Part shown: positions 35,990-48,600 of the stretch, in pieces
Layout of the letters: each line of letters begins with the position of its first letter
How positions within the stretch are numbered: the first letter of the stretch is position 1
Source: Pocillopora verrucosa
Taxonomy: Eukaryota; Cnidaria; Anthozoa; Scleractinia; Pocilloporidae
DNA length: 64,000 nt
Assembly (NCBI RefSeq): GCF_036669915.1
Contig: NC_089316.1
Span: 1,280,734-1,344,733 of the forward strand
Reading direction: 5' to 3'
Position numbers and translations under genes: made by a program
The notes under the pieces: model-generated
The model's input: only the letters and a program-made list of their open reading frames with translations
The model's database searches: none
Told to the model about the DNA's origin: nothing

Positions 35990-38900
35990 ATGGCTAGCTG
36001 TATGAGAGGATGCTGGGGTGTATTCAGCGAAGAATTAAGGAAATTACGCCGGCCGGCACATCTTCGAGGAAGGTAAATTGTGATATAGCCTTGTTGAAAT
36101 TGCAGTTGTTGTATTTTTGTAGCCGGTAGTTCAAGTTGTGTCATCGTCGATTCACAGGACTTACAGACGTGCAAGATATAGTGAGAAGGAATTGAGTATC
36201 GAGGTAAGATCCCTTGTTACTTACGAGTTAAGACTGGATGTCCAAACATTGTATTGAGCAGGACTTTCAAGCTGACTTGATTGACTCAGCTCTTTTGTAT
36301 CGACTTGTGAGAAAATGAAAGTAATTAACGCAGTAGATAGTTGCCTTCATGAGTCAAAATTTTCCAGGGTTAGAAGGGTCAAGTGTGGTGAGGTGGGGGC
36401 AGGGGAGAGGACTGCTTTTACAGCCAAAAATAAAAAAAAAGAAAAGTCGCTAGGTTTGGAAATCTACTAGAAAAACCTTTCCAACATGTTATCACCCTCC
36501 CCTTCCCAGAGCAATGCTCCATGATAAGTTAGCAAAACTGAGGGGGGTGGGGAAGAGTGATTTTTATAATCCTACCCCCCATCCCTTCTTTTAAAATGTT
36601 ACTCATTAACAACATAGAAATGTCCACAATTTTGCTTTACTCTCCTACTTGCTGTTGTCTTTCAACTTCCTGTTTTCACCTCTTACCTCTTGTGACTCTC
36701 CCATCTAACCACTCCCCCCCCCCCAAAAAAAAATGTTTCCTCACCTAGTTCCATATCAGACCTTCTTCTCCCTTGAAAGTCAGTTTGCTGAAAGGTCAAG
36801 AGAAATTCACCTCAAGCAACCTGTGATAGACCACTAAATTCTCCTTAAAAAAAACTCATGTTTTATATTGGAACACAAGGAGAATATATGGGTGCATTGA
36901 AAATCACTTAAAGCTTTATCTGCCTCTCACCCATTAACTTAAATAGAAGTGATCCTTTAATTTTACCACGTGACTCCACCCCTCTTGTCAGAAAAAAAAT
37001 TGACACCAATTCTGTGGCATGTTTTCATGAGTTGTTTTTTCTTAAATGGCTCTGGAAAGGCAATTAATAGCGAGTATGTGAAAGAGCTTCTTAGAATCTC
37101 AAATACTGGTACTTCTAGCAGTGCCCTAGAAGCTTGCTTTCTGCAGCACCTCTATAGGTAATTTAACCCCTAAATCTTCCAAATGTGAACTGATCATCAT
37201 GAAAATCTTTTTTCTTCCAGTTTGAAAATTTGATTGATGAGGTATGTCTTCCAAGTGTTTCCTTGTGATACAATAAGCCTGATGAGTGTTTTCATGGAAT
37301 ATTCCTTCAAATTTTTAATTAAGCAGTGTGTATAATTGTTAATTAGAGTATAGTCCCCTTGTGAAATGTAACACATGCGAGGAAGAAATAATTTAATTGG
37401 GAGAAATTTATTAATCACTTGTAGTCACTCTAAAGGACAAAAATCAATGTTTATTACTGATTAATAATTGGTTGATCTCACAAATAAATCAGTAAATGAA
37501 GGGATCCTAAAATATATCTTTGAAATAACAAAATCTTCTTTTTTAATTTTCAGGAGGACTTCAATCCCCGTCCCAGGTAAGTGAAAAATGAATGTCAAAC
37601 ATTCGGTTTTGTAAACTGCTTTCAAATATCTTGATTCTTTCCAACCTTACATCAGTATACATATTCTCTGTACTGTTCCCTGTACAATCCCTTAGGTGCT
37701 TAGGAGGAGAATTTGTTTCATAATGCAGAGCTTCTCTAGTTGGTGGCCATTTCCTTTATTCTCATGACCTTGATGTGTGATTTGGGGTTGATATTGTTAG
37801 GAGAAATTAGATGCTAGTCACTCTTAGGGGTTAGAGGGTTAACCCTTTAACTCCCATGAGGTACCAAGACAAAATTTCTCCTTACCATATCAATACAATA
37901 TCGGGCAGACAAGTGATGAGAATAAAGAAAAATATTAACTAGGGGATAATTTGTGGATCCAATACTAAATTCTTCAAACTTACATCACAAGAACTATATG
38001 ACAGACAGTAAGGATAATAATTACTAATGAGATCTTGGGAGTTAAAGGGTTAAATAACCCATGGAACCCTAGGAGTGACAAGAATCTATGTGTTGTAGAT
38101 GTAAGCTGGATATGTGATGTTTTTCCTGTTTCTCATTTCCAGACGGATTTTAACAGAAACAGAAACAGAACTGATCACACAGAAGAGATACAATGACCTG
38201 GTTGAACAGCAGAAGAAAGTAGATGCAGAAATTGATGCACAGTTATCTCGACGAGAAGAGGATTTACGACTTGAAGAGGAGGTGATTTTGATAGTTTCTC
38301 ACATCTTAAATAATTGATTGCTATTTATATCAAATTCTCACCTCGAAAAACTCCTCCCCCACCCCATCTAAATCCTTCAAAAAGTTTATCTGAATGTTTA
38401 TTAATTCATGCATACATTGGTTTTTTAAGGCATACTATGAGGCTAAAAGAGAAGCAGCACGTGTGGCTAAACAGGCCAGACAGATGGAGGTAAGAAAATT
38501 CTTCTGACTTCCTATTTTGCCACCAGTGCAGGCATTTTCTGTCTCAACTTTTGCTCTTATTCAACACCTAATATGCCAGTTTTTGAACCAGGAAGAATGT
38601 CAAGGAAAAACTTGCTATGGGTGAGAACATAAGAAATATGTAAAAGTATCAAGGGAAGTTATCTTCAAAAAATTTTCCCTCACAAATCATTGTCAAAGAT
38701 AAGTTTTCTTGTCTCAGTAGATGTGGTTAGGAATAATTTCTGATAGATTTAGATGAGTAAATGCTCTTTTAACAGTAGTAAAACTATACAATAATCCAAG
38801 GAGACCCAGAGGCTGGTAGTGGGTAAAAAGAAAGATGAAACAGAAGTTTTGGATGTATAAAAAACAGCTGTCTGCTTATTTATCTCTGGGTCTCCCAGGA

Positions 38901-40564
38901 TTATATTCAATAGGTTCATTAATAATTTTTACTTGTGTAGGAAAATAAAGCATCAAAAGAAAAGGATAAAAGAGTACGCAGAGGTTTCTTAGAAGATTCA
39001 TCTTTATCTTCTTGGCTGTCAGATGATGGAGTTAGTGTGGACAGGTATGAGATATTCATTGGCGAGAAAGGCCACTTTCTTAGTTGGCCTGAACATGTTT
39101 GAGCTGTGTTACAAAGTATGGTTATTTTGGTTTTAAACTGGGTCAGTTTCGTGGTTTTTGGACTCACTGGTAGCTGCATGCCTCTTGAGGAAAACACCCT
39201 TTAGCCCCCCCCACCCCCCCCCCCCCCCCCCCACAATCATTTCATGTGTCAATTTTTTAAACATGCTCAGCAAGTTCTACAGCAAATCTAGCTTGTGAGA
39301 AGCCCTCATTATTAGTGCTGCAGGAAGTCCATTTTCTCCACCTGTGGGAAGAGTTTAGGTGATTCAGGGAGAGGTTGCCAGGGGTCTGACTTAAATAATG
39401 ATTACTAGACCCCTTGAAGACCTCTGGCTGGTTCATTTTGCTTATTGTTCTGGGATGCAGAGAAATTCTTGTACCATAGTTTTTTTTTTCTTTTAATTCT
39501 GGGGTAAATAATGTTATTTTTTGCTTCTTTCTTGGTGTGTTCTCAGCAATGATCTCGATGTTGAAGACTTTGACGCCTTTCTAGAGAAAGTAAAAGCACG
39601 ATCTCTTGGGGGATCCAGTCCCTTCACCTGTAAGTTTGATATTTTGAAATTATGGACTTAAATTTACATCTACAGCTGCTTTTAATCATTAATTTTGAGA
39701 TATTTCATTCCAATAAACCACACATTCAACTAGAAGAGCCCATCAATCTGGCCCAGTTGAAGTGAAAACAGTGTCAGATATCAGGGAGTTTGGGTCGGCT
39801 GATTAATTCTCCTTTAAGAGTTGCTTAAATTTTGTTAGTGCAAAGTTTGAATTAACTCTGTGTGAATCCTTTTGAAATAAAGTACACATTAGTTACTGGT
39901 ACCGCAATGGTTCAATTAAATGCCACCCTCAAATAAACACTGCATTTTAGGGCTGAAATATTAACAAATGCCATCCTTGAATTAATCCCACATCATCATG
40001 CAGCATTTATTTGAATAATAGACTCAAAAAGCACACAGTGATCGATGCTTCAATTGCAGTTGGAACCAGACACAAATCCTTTTGAATGTACCAGCTCTGA
40101 TGTAGAGAAAGCATGTTCAAAATATCTTTATTCACTTTGTATTGCAGTAGTATTTACATGCAAATTGTGAAATTGAGAACTATATAAAAAATATCTTTTT
40201 AGACAAGCACTAAAACATGTTTCTGTTTTTCAAAATAAACACTGCCCTTGCATGAACACCACCCTTTAATAAACACCTTACTAGAATCACAAAAAATCTA
40301 ATAAACACCATGATGTTTAATCAAAGAAATACAGTACTTTTGTCTCAAAGGAGAGAGCACATTTCACCAGCAAGTATCCTTTCATGACCCATTTATCACT
40401 TCATATTGTTTTTGTTTTAAGCTCCTACATCAACCTCACCAAATGCATCATGGGAGGATGCTTTAGCTCAGGGAGTGGAAGCCACCAAGATAGCTGGCAA
40501 ATCCCTGGATGCCCTGAATGGGTTTTCATCTTCGGTCGATTTGGTGTCAGTTAGTGAGAGGTAG
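35990..40564 (+). CDS. AP1AR: AP-1 complex-associated regulatory protein (gadkin/gamma-BAR)
   Basis: Adaptor on TGN/endosomal vesicles that in mammals binds AP-1, kinesin-1 and Arp2/3. Predicted 233 aa from nine exons: 35990-36072, 36158-36203, 37221-37241, 37554-37576, 38143-38281, 38430-38489, 38941-39044, 39547-39629, 40422-40564. The human hallmarks recur in order: a cysteine-bearing N-terminus (MASCMRGC, cf. MGNCC in human, where the cysteines are palmitoylated), the short FENLIDE segment, then a charged coiled coil with LRLEEEAYYEAKREAARVAKQ, and an acidic, serine-rich C-terminal part. Two microexons of 21 and 23 nt encode FENLIDE and EDFNPRP. Gly2 of human is Ala here, so N-myristoylation is not expected. 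It is shorter than human (about 300 aa); the AP-1-binding region cannot be verified by eye. Confidence 0.85.
37640..38055. repeat. Adjacent family-2 and family-1 TTAA MITEs
   Basis: A family-2 copy (about 37640-37842, 'ttaggagaaattagatgcta') runs directly into a family-1 copy (37841-38055). They share a central gggttaaccctttaactccc. Both lie in AP1AR intron 4, less than 100 bp from the next exon. Confidence 0.8.
38791..38905. repeat. Small foldback
   Basis: 'taatccaaggagacccagag' is mirrored by 'ctctgggtctcccaggatta' about 75 bp later, in AP1AR intron 6 close to exon 7. Confidence 0.5.
39893..40340. repeat. 'AATAAACACC' MITE-like element
   Basis: Contains repeated 'caaataaacactgc', 'aacaccaccctttaataaac' and 'ctaataaacacca', with weakly inverted ends (near 'ggtaccgcaatggttcaatt' and 'gtttaatcaaagaaatacag'). 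Same style as 46541-46853. In AP1AR intron 8. Confidence 0.5.
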
Positions 40565-42614
40565 CAGTCCTAATTGGATTTTGTTAAAAGATAAATTAAA
40601 GCCTCATAACGTAATGTGGGAAGCAAGTGATTCATTTTTTAGCACGAGGATATGTTATGACTTATGAGTGAGCCAATTTATTTATGATGAGTCATCACCA
40701 AGAGCATTGAGCAATTGGCTCTTTCTGAAAAAATCTGTCTGTCACATAGCAACTGCTAAGAATGGAACATCTTTTATATTAAAATTTTAGCCTGGGAAGT
40801 AAGACATTTGAATAAATTTGTCGCTAAATTTGCATCATGACAAAAGGGGAGGAATTAATTGTTCTAAAGCTTTGTCATCAAGTAAAGGAAGAGATGTTAA
40901 ATTCATTTTTACTGGGTTTTTAGTTTTGTAAGAAACCATCTTGATGTATTGGTTGGCTAGTGAAAGACTAGTTGGTTATTAATCAATATTCACAAAAGGT
41001 GACAAAGAGCAGGTTAAATGAATTTGTCATTTGTAAACTGTTACAACTACAGGAATATATATACATCCTGTTGTCAAATGCATACTAGATAAAAATAACA
41101 ACAGAGACATAGTTATAGGTCACAATAGTAAATTTATTTATGAATGAATTAACAAATTTTGTATTTAATACATCTAATAACCTCCTTGAAATGATATTGG
41201 GTGTATTGGAATAATATTAATGGCTATGGACATCCCTATTTAATTTACTTTTTTTTATTACTGAGGAATGAGAGCAGAGCTTTGCCCCACACAAACAAAC
41301 TTTAACCCTTTAACTCCCAGATCAAATTTGTAATTCTCCTTACTGTCAACCATACAATTCTTATAATGTTAGTTCAGAGAATTTAGCATTAGGTCAACTA
41401 ATCCCCAAATTGATATTTTTCTTTATTCTCATCACTTATCTGGTTGATGTTGTATTGATATTGTAAGGAGAAATTCTGTATTGGTCACTCATGGGAGTTG
41501 AAGGGTTGAGCTCACAGGGCTTACTGCACTTTTTTATTGTTTTATAAAACTTAGGCGTGAAATGAGTTTTTAAACAATCTATACATAAATTTACACTGTT
41601 CTTGAAAAACAAAATTAGAAATCAGGATCTTACTAATTACAGCCAAGAAAGTGACTGATGAAAAATATTGTTACATTCTTGGAAGATTCAGTCAAAAGGT
41701 AGATGAAGTTTGGAAAGCTAATTAAGTAAATAAATGATGCACCCAAGTTACAAAAATCAAAGAAAACTTCAAAGTATTTTTGTAGTAATTAGAGAACCAT
41801 TTCACTCTCAAGATATGTGACTTCTTGATACCTGTAATTTATTGCAGATTGCAATGTGCTATATTATGTCTTTTGGTTTGGAAGTCTAGAAAATTTGTTT
41901 TGTTCTTTATTGAGACAACATATCGTACATGTCAGGATTCTTGAATTTCCTCTTTTTTCCCAGAGCAATTACTTTTCAGAAATTTAGGTATCATTTATCA
42001 GTCTTGGGAGTAAAAGATTAATGCAAACAGAACTGTTGTATTATATTGTAACTATGTAGTGACTGTATACTAAAAAATGCAACTTTGTATACCACTAACT
42101 TAGTAAAGTTTATATTGCAAACAAAAATTTCATTAATAAAAAGTAAATATCAAACAAGCAAGGAATTTGTTAATTCAATTTTTACACAAATTCTTGATTC
42201 ACAATTATACTGGTAAGGAAAATTATGAACAGTTAACATATCAGAATTCATTTACTTCAAAATGTTGTAAAAACTATTTATAGTGAATTGTGGGTCCAGA
42301 GCATCCTCAAATTTGCAATGAGTTAACCAATTTTATGAGCAGATATGCTGACTGTTATTCAAACCATTTCATCATTACCGACTTATAAAGCTAATACTAT
42401 AGTATTTATTAGAGGCTTAAGGTGCCACTTTTACATCCAGTACATGACAAAAACTGGCCGAGTAATGGTACAACCTGGTACTTAGCCTGTCAGTGGTGCT
42501 ACATGGTGTGCCTGTGGTGTGATGCTGATGTGTCCTCAGGTAGTTTTTCATCACTCATTTGAAGGCCAACCAACCAATCCATTGAACAGATCAAGATCTG
42601 CACATGCTTTTATA
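40565..42614. other. Convergent 3' region of AP1AR and RALBP1
   Basis: About 2 kb between two converging stop codons, presumably holding both 3' UTRs. Strongly AT-rich. The only recognised element is the inverted family-1 MITE at 41302-41507. Confidence 0.55.
41302..41507. repeat. Palindromic TTAA MITE, family 1, inverted
   Basis: Begins ctttaaccctttaactccca and ends catgggagttgaagggttga. The interior is the reverse complement of family 1 ('ttagttcagagaatttagca', 'tctttattctcatcactt', 'aaggagaaattctgtattgg'). Confidence 0.8.
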
Positions 42615-45600
42615 TCAAACTGTAGTTACTGTAGAGCTGGAAGTGTTGATTGAGCTGCTAAAAAATAAACAATCCAGGTAGAGTTTCACATGATAATTCT
42701 TGTAAAAGAAAAAGTAAATGGAAAAGAAAAAGAATGTACATGTTATTGTGCAGATTTTTTCTTAGCTTAAAACATTTCATAGGAGTTTGATTTTCATTTG
42801 TTATTTGCTTACATACAAATGGTCAGAATTCTAAGACAAAACAATTTTGTCCCTAAAAATGCAAGGTTCCAAAGCTAACAACATACCAGACAGAAAATGC
42901 AATTTTTAAGTTTCCTTTTCTAGTGATGGATAGTCAAGTAATTTACTTGCCACGATCTTGTCATAGAATTGGTGATGAAAAAACAAAAGTAATTTGCTGA
43001 AAACAAAGGAACAGGAAATAAAAATAAACCCTCACAATCCCCAGTTCTGACAAGTTGATAGTGAAACAATGTAAAGTACCTGATTTCTGTGTTCTGATCC
43101 TGGAGATCAGGATCTGTCTGCTGCTCTTGCTTGGCTTCAAGAATTTTGATCTGTACCTGAAGCTCTACACAAACTTCTCTTTCGTCATGAATATTACGGC
43201 AGAGTTCTGTGTTCTTACGCTGTTTTAAAAATAGAAATTAAATGTGTCAAATTTAAATAGTCAAGTTAGTGTTGAATTCATTTGGTAAGAAGGTATACAG
43301 TGAATTTTAGGAAAACAGGAATTGAAAATAAAATGTAGCATACCTCCAGTTCTGCATTTTGTGCAATAAGCTCTGCCAAAATTCTTTCAAGGTCATCCTC
43401 ATTTTCCTTTATTTTATGAAGTAAAGGATAAATTGTGACAATTATTTTTATAAATTACATTGTAAAGGAAAAAAACTCCAGTGAAGAGCAATTTTCTGAT
43501 AAAGTGTGTCAAATTCACCAACATGGGATAAATTTTTTTCTCTAAAATTCATGTCTGTAAGAACTCTGTGTATCAGACAAAACACCCTTAAGCCTTGTGC
43601 AGAAAGACACCTTGGAATCAGAAAAACTCTCAGCTGAAGAGACCAAGGCGTCCATGAATTAATGAGGTTAAAAATGAGGCGTAAAGGGGGAGCATTAGCC
43701 CTTCACCAGGTGCATATAGGTATTTTATTGGTATTCTTCTCAAAGTGTGTGGTGTTTGTAGGCAGAAATAGAACTACCACAGGAAAGGATACAACTTCAC
43801 TATCAGATGAATCTGAGTCTGAACTTCTGTCTGCAGTGGAGTCTGGATCTTGTTCCCTTACAGCCATAGCAGCTGTTAATTCCATCTGGTGAATGATAAC
43901 AACATCTCTATTTCACATTACGATCTCATAAAAAACAAACAAAGAAAATACTAACAATTAGAATATTATTAACTAGCTAGCGAAAATTTCACTTGGTGAT
44001 CAAACTCTTATAATAGAATAAAAAAGAAAAAAGGTAAGCACTTGTTCAATTCTTTAGCTTGCGTATCCTTTGTTAAATATTCTGGCTCATGAAAAGTGGT
44101 TTGCAGATTTCCAATCTTTCTTTTCAGGAAAATCATAATTTGTGAATTTCTATATTGGGCACAATCTTGATATTTTCCCAATTACCCTTTAACTCCCAAG
44201 ATCTGATTGTCAATTCTCCCCTTTAGCTGCTACACATTTCCTTGTAAATTAGTTACCAGAATTTAGTGTTAGATCAAGAAAACAACTTCTGTCCAACACA
44301 TTTGGGAATTCTCATTACCAGTTTGCTGGATATTGCATGGATATTGAAGGGAGAAGTTACTTGTTAATCACTTTGGAGAGTTAAAGGGTTAACACCTTAG
44401 TTTAAATCTGTTATTTCATATTGTTGAATGAATACAAGGTTATCCTGGCAGACAACATCAATCTTGTGTAGAGTAAACATAAACAGGTATAGTTGTCTGT
44501 TAAAAAGGTTTTGCCCTAAAATCTTGAAGTTGTAAGAGTTTGAATGTACACACTTACACTCAATCTTTCAATCTCTTTCCTCTCATTTTCAATCCGTGTC
44601 CTTAGCTCATTTCCAATTAGAGTCAACTCCTGCCAAAAAAGAAAATGAAAATATTTAGATGGCTACACAGATGTTCAATAGTTGGTCCTCTCAATTGTTC
44701 TAAGAGAAATTGTTTGTAACCATAAATGAAGCAGCTTTTGGCATTTTCACACTAATTTCTTTATATGTTTCAATCTGTATTTCAACTTGGAGCACTGCAA
44801 ATTGAAAAAAATAAAGATCAAAATGTTACCATCCCCTTACTTCTTGCTCAAGTAAAAGTTCTGCTTCAGAGGCTTCTAAAAGTGCAATTAACCCTGAAAA
44901 TAGATTTTAAAAAAGATTCAGCCATGTCAATTTAATTTGCTTGGGAAATCAAGACAAAACTTAATAGGGTGGGGAGGGGGCTTCTTTGGCTTGCACTCTA
45001 TCCTCCACAAGTCAAGAAGAAAGCTGGAGGGGCTGGGTGGGGGCTGTAAGGTGCACTCCACTCTACCCCATGTCAGGAAGAAGTTTCAACATCACATGTC
45101 CCAAAATTTCAGTAATTTTGTTGAAATAAAAAACATCAAGAAGTCAAGGTTGGTAAAAATAAAGGCAAAACAGCCTATGACAAATTTGAAACATTTCAAC
45201 AGATCAACATAAGTTTCTTTCCAGTGAAATCGCCCATCATATATGAATAAATTACCATTATCCTCTGCTGGTTTTTCAAAAGGATGTTCCAACTTCTCAA
45301 CAGTAACTTGAGTTTTCTGGTGTTCCACTGGTTGTGGGGTTTGTGGAATTTTCTTCTTAGCATTCCTAAGCTATGGGGTGAGAAAAAGAAAAGAAAAATT
45401 ATGTTCTGTCTTGCAAACTAGGAATGATTATGAATATGTTAGCTAAAAATATTATAGAAAACCCTTAACCATGTACAGAGCCACCCTACTGTAATAATTG
45501 GATTGTCTATTTTGCAAAAGACACACAAGGAAGACACTGAGCTCACAGTCAAAAGAACTACCTGATACTCTCTAAGAGATATATGTTATTATGTTTAACC

Positions 45601-48600
45601 CTTTAACTTCCAGAAGTGATTAACATGTCAGTTCTCCCTATAATATCCATAAATTCTCCAGTAAACAGGTAAAGAGAATACTCAAACTTATCAGGTGGAA
45701 GTTGTTGTCTTTATGTAACTCTAAAATCTTGTAACTAATTTACAAGGAAAGGTAAAGCAGCAAGAAGGGAGAATTAACACTCAGATCTTGGGAATTAAAG
45801 GGTTAATAGTTTAATAGATACCTTTCTCTTGAGAAGGGTCACCTTCCGTTGGACTTCCCAGAGCATTTCATCTTGACCTGCAAACTGTAACACAAACAAA
45901 CACTCCATGCAGTAAATTAACAAAATTAACACAGAAATTGTAACTTACAGTAATTAGCATCATTCCCAATGACTTTTTTTTTCCATTCGATATCCACAGT
46001 AAGAGTAATTGAAAGCAAAGACTGTGTTATATTTGATCAATGGAACCTATGGGCTTAACATGACATCTCATCCAATGGAGAGTAACAGTACTCCTGTGAC
46101 CCACTTAAAGGTTGAGTGCAAAAATAATCAATGTCATATAACGATTTAAAACTGAAGTAAGTGTTACTTACCTGTAAATTGTCTGTTTTCATGTTGAGAT
46201 CTTCATGAAGTTGAGAGAGAACTGCCTCTTGTTTGGCCAGTGCTGATGCTATTGCACTGCAGAAATTTTCACAATGATGCATAATTAATCATTTCTGTTA
46301 TTAATAAGATGGAAAAGTAGTGGCCAGGAAGTGCACGCCTTAGGGTTGATGCCCTAGACTAAGAATCAAAACTTCTTTGCCAGTATTAAGCTGGGTCACT
46401 TTGTTCCGTTCTCGGACAAGCCTATTTACATCTATGGTGCCTCTCTCCATCCAAGAATATTTAAATGGGTATTGGAAAACTGTCAGAAAATTGTTTAAAA
46501 ATGCTAGAGGGTAACCTGTTATAGACTAACAATTAAACATAGTGTAATTCCTCAAATAAGCACCCATGCTCTAATAAGCACCCTCCCCAAATAGGCATCC
46601 ACCCCCTGGGCCAATATATCAAAAAAGCACCCCCCCCCTCCTCCCTTGCTTTCTAGGATAGGGATACAAGCAAAACCTAAATCTGTTGCCACATTATAAT
46701 TAGAGCTTTTAAAGCTTCATAACAGCTGAATCAGTACAGGTTAAAAGATTCCTGATAAAAGCGCCCTACTTCAAATAACTGCCCTTTCATTCTGACAAAA
46801 AATTTATAAAATAAGCTACGGGTGCTTATTAAAGGAAATGCAGTACTCCTTGTCGCCTCAAAACAAAAAACTAGGAATAAGCTGGGGCAGTAGTGAGCCA
46901 CTTGATCTTTCAGCAATGATCTTCCACAATCTTTAGAACTACCAGATATATTTTGACTGATTCTTAGTTTAAACCTCTTTTTCTCATAATTTATTTACAA
47001 CAGTAGGGGAGACCAAGGCTCCTCTAGAATGGGAGGAAAAATAATTTGTTGAGATGCATTTCCATCTGACAGTTACAGGCACTAAAAGCATCTTAGGTGG
47101 CTTTCTTCACAGAGCTACAAACAGGTTCGAGTAAAATTGAAATAAACTGCAGTTTATTTTCTTACCCAGGACTACTGGGTAAATCTTCCTCATCCTCATC
47201 CATTCTGATGGTCATGGTAAGTGATTCATCGTACCTATCATCATAAATAAAACATCGTAACTCAAAAGAAAAGAAAGCCTTGTAATTGAATGTCTTGAAC
47301 CAAAAACAAGGTGGATGCATTCATTAAAACCAATCCCTCCTCTCCGCACACCCCCCTTCTTACCTGCACCAACATAGACAACATAGAAACCAGCACAGCC
47401 ACAAACTCGCTTTTAAATCTTTCCTCACTGGCCCCACCCTACTTCCATCCCACCCCACCCCCCATCCCTGGTAAATACTTTCAGGGACACCAGCAATTGT
47501 ACTAGACTCACTTTCAGTAGTTCTCCCTTGGGCTACCAGCTGAGGCCATCCTCTCACATAAAAGAACCAATACTCACCTTGTAATTTTTGTATCAGGGAA
47601 GAGTTCACCAACATAATTTAGGAAGATGAACAGTACACCATGTCCTATGTTCATTGTTGGACTAAGAACTATGCCAATGTTCTGTAGATTCATTCTGTTT
47701 GATGAATACTAGAAAATGAAAGATCACAAAGGTCATTAAATGTTTAAGATGTAAACTTTCAACCTGGTCACCAGACAAAGACAAACAATGTGGCATGTCA
47801 ATACATAATTAATCAGCCTGACTCTTACATTGTGAGACAAACAATCAAACAATCTTTTAATCTACGTATTTTCTGTGTTGGTTGATCGAAATTCGATTTT
47901 CAGGTATTCTTTAGTGTGACAAGGTAAACAATTGGAACTTTCAATGGCGCATGAAGCGCTCAAATTGAAATTAAAATTCCACAACCAAACCTAATAATAA
48001 TAATAGCCTACACTATTACATCTCACGGAGGTTTGTGAAGTGAAGTTATAACTAACTAGACTTAATTTAACCCTAGCATATAATTTTGCCTTACAATATC
48101 ACCCCTGGATCACATGAATAAATGAAGGCCACACAAATAAATGAAATGACCATCAACCAAAGAAGCTCTTGATTGTTAAACAAATTCTCCTTGTCAGCAC
48201 CTTAGTAAATGTATAGAGAACAGTATAGAGAATGTGCATACTGATGTTAGGATGGAGAGAAATCAAATGTTTAAACCTTTTCTATAACATGTGACATATG
48301 AGTGAACAGCCAAGCCAACAAGGTCCTGTTGCATGCTGGTAGTTCTGCTAACAGAAGTTTGGCCTTCTCCAGTTGATCTTTTATTTCTTGTGTAGCTGTA
48401 AATAATATTCAGACAAAATTTTTATTTATCAAATATTACACATATTGGATCTAAGTAATTATTTCAAGTAATTATTTTAAAAATCAATCAAATTTCAGTG
48501 AAGATTGGAAGATTCATTTCAAGAAATCTCACCACAAGTGCCCTGAACTGGTTTTTTTGGTTAACCACTGTTGGTTTGTCAAAGTTGCCCTTCAAAGGCA

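Noticed and set aside
43662-43892. Plus-strand 76-codon frame
   Set aside because: Antisense to RALBP1 exon 14, whose acidic serine-rich protein fits the family.
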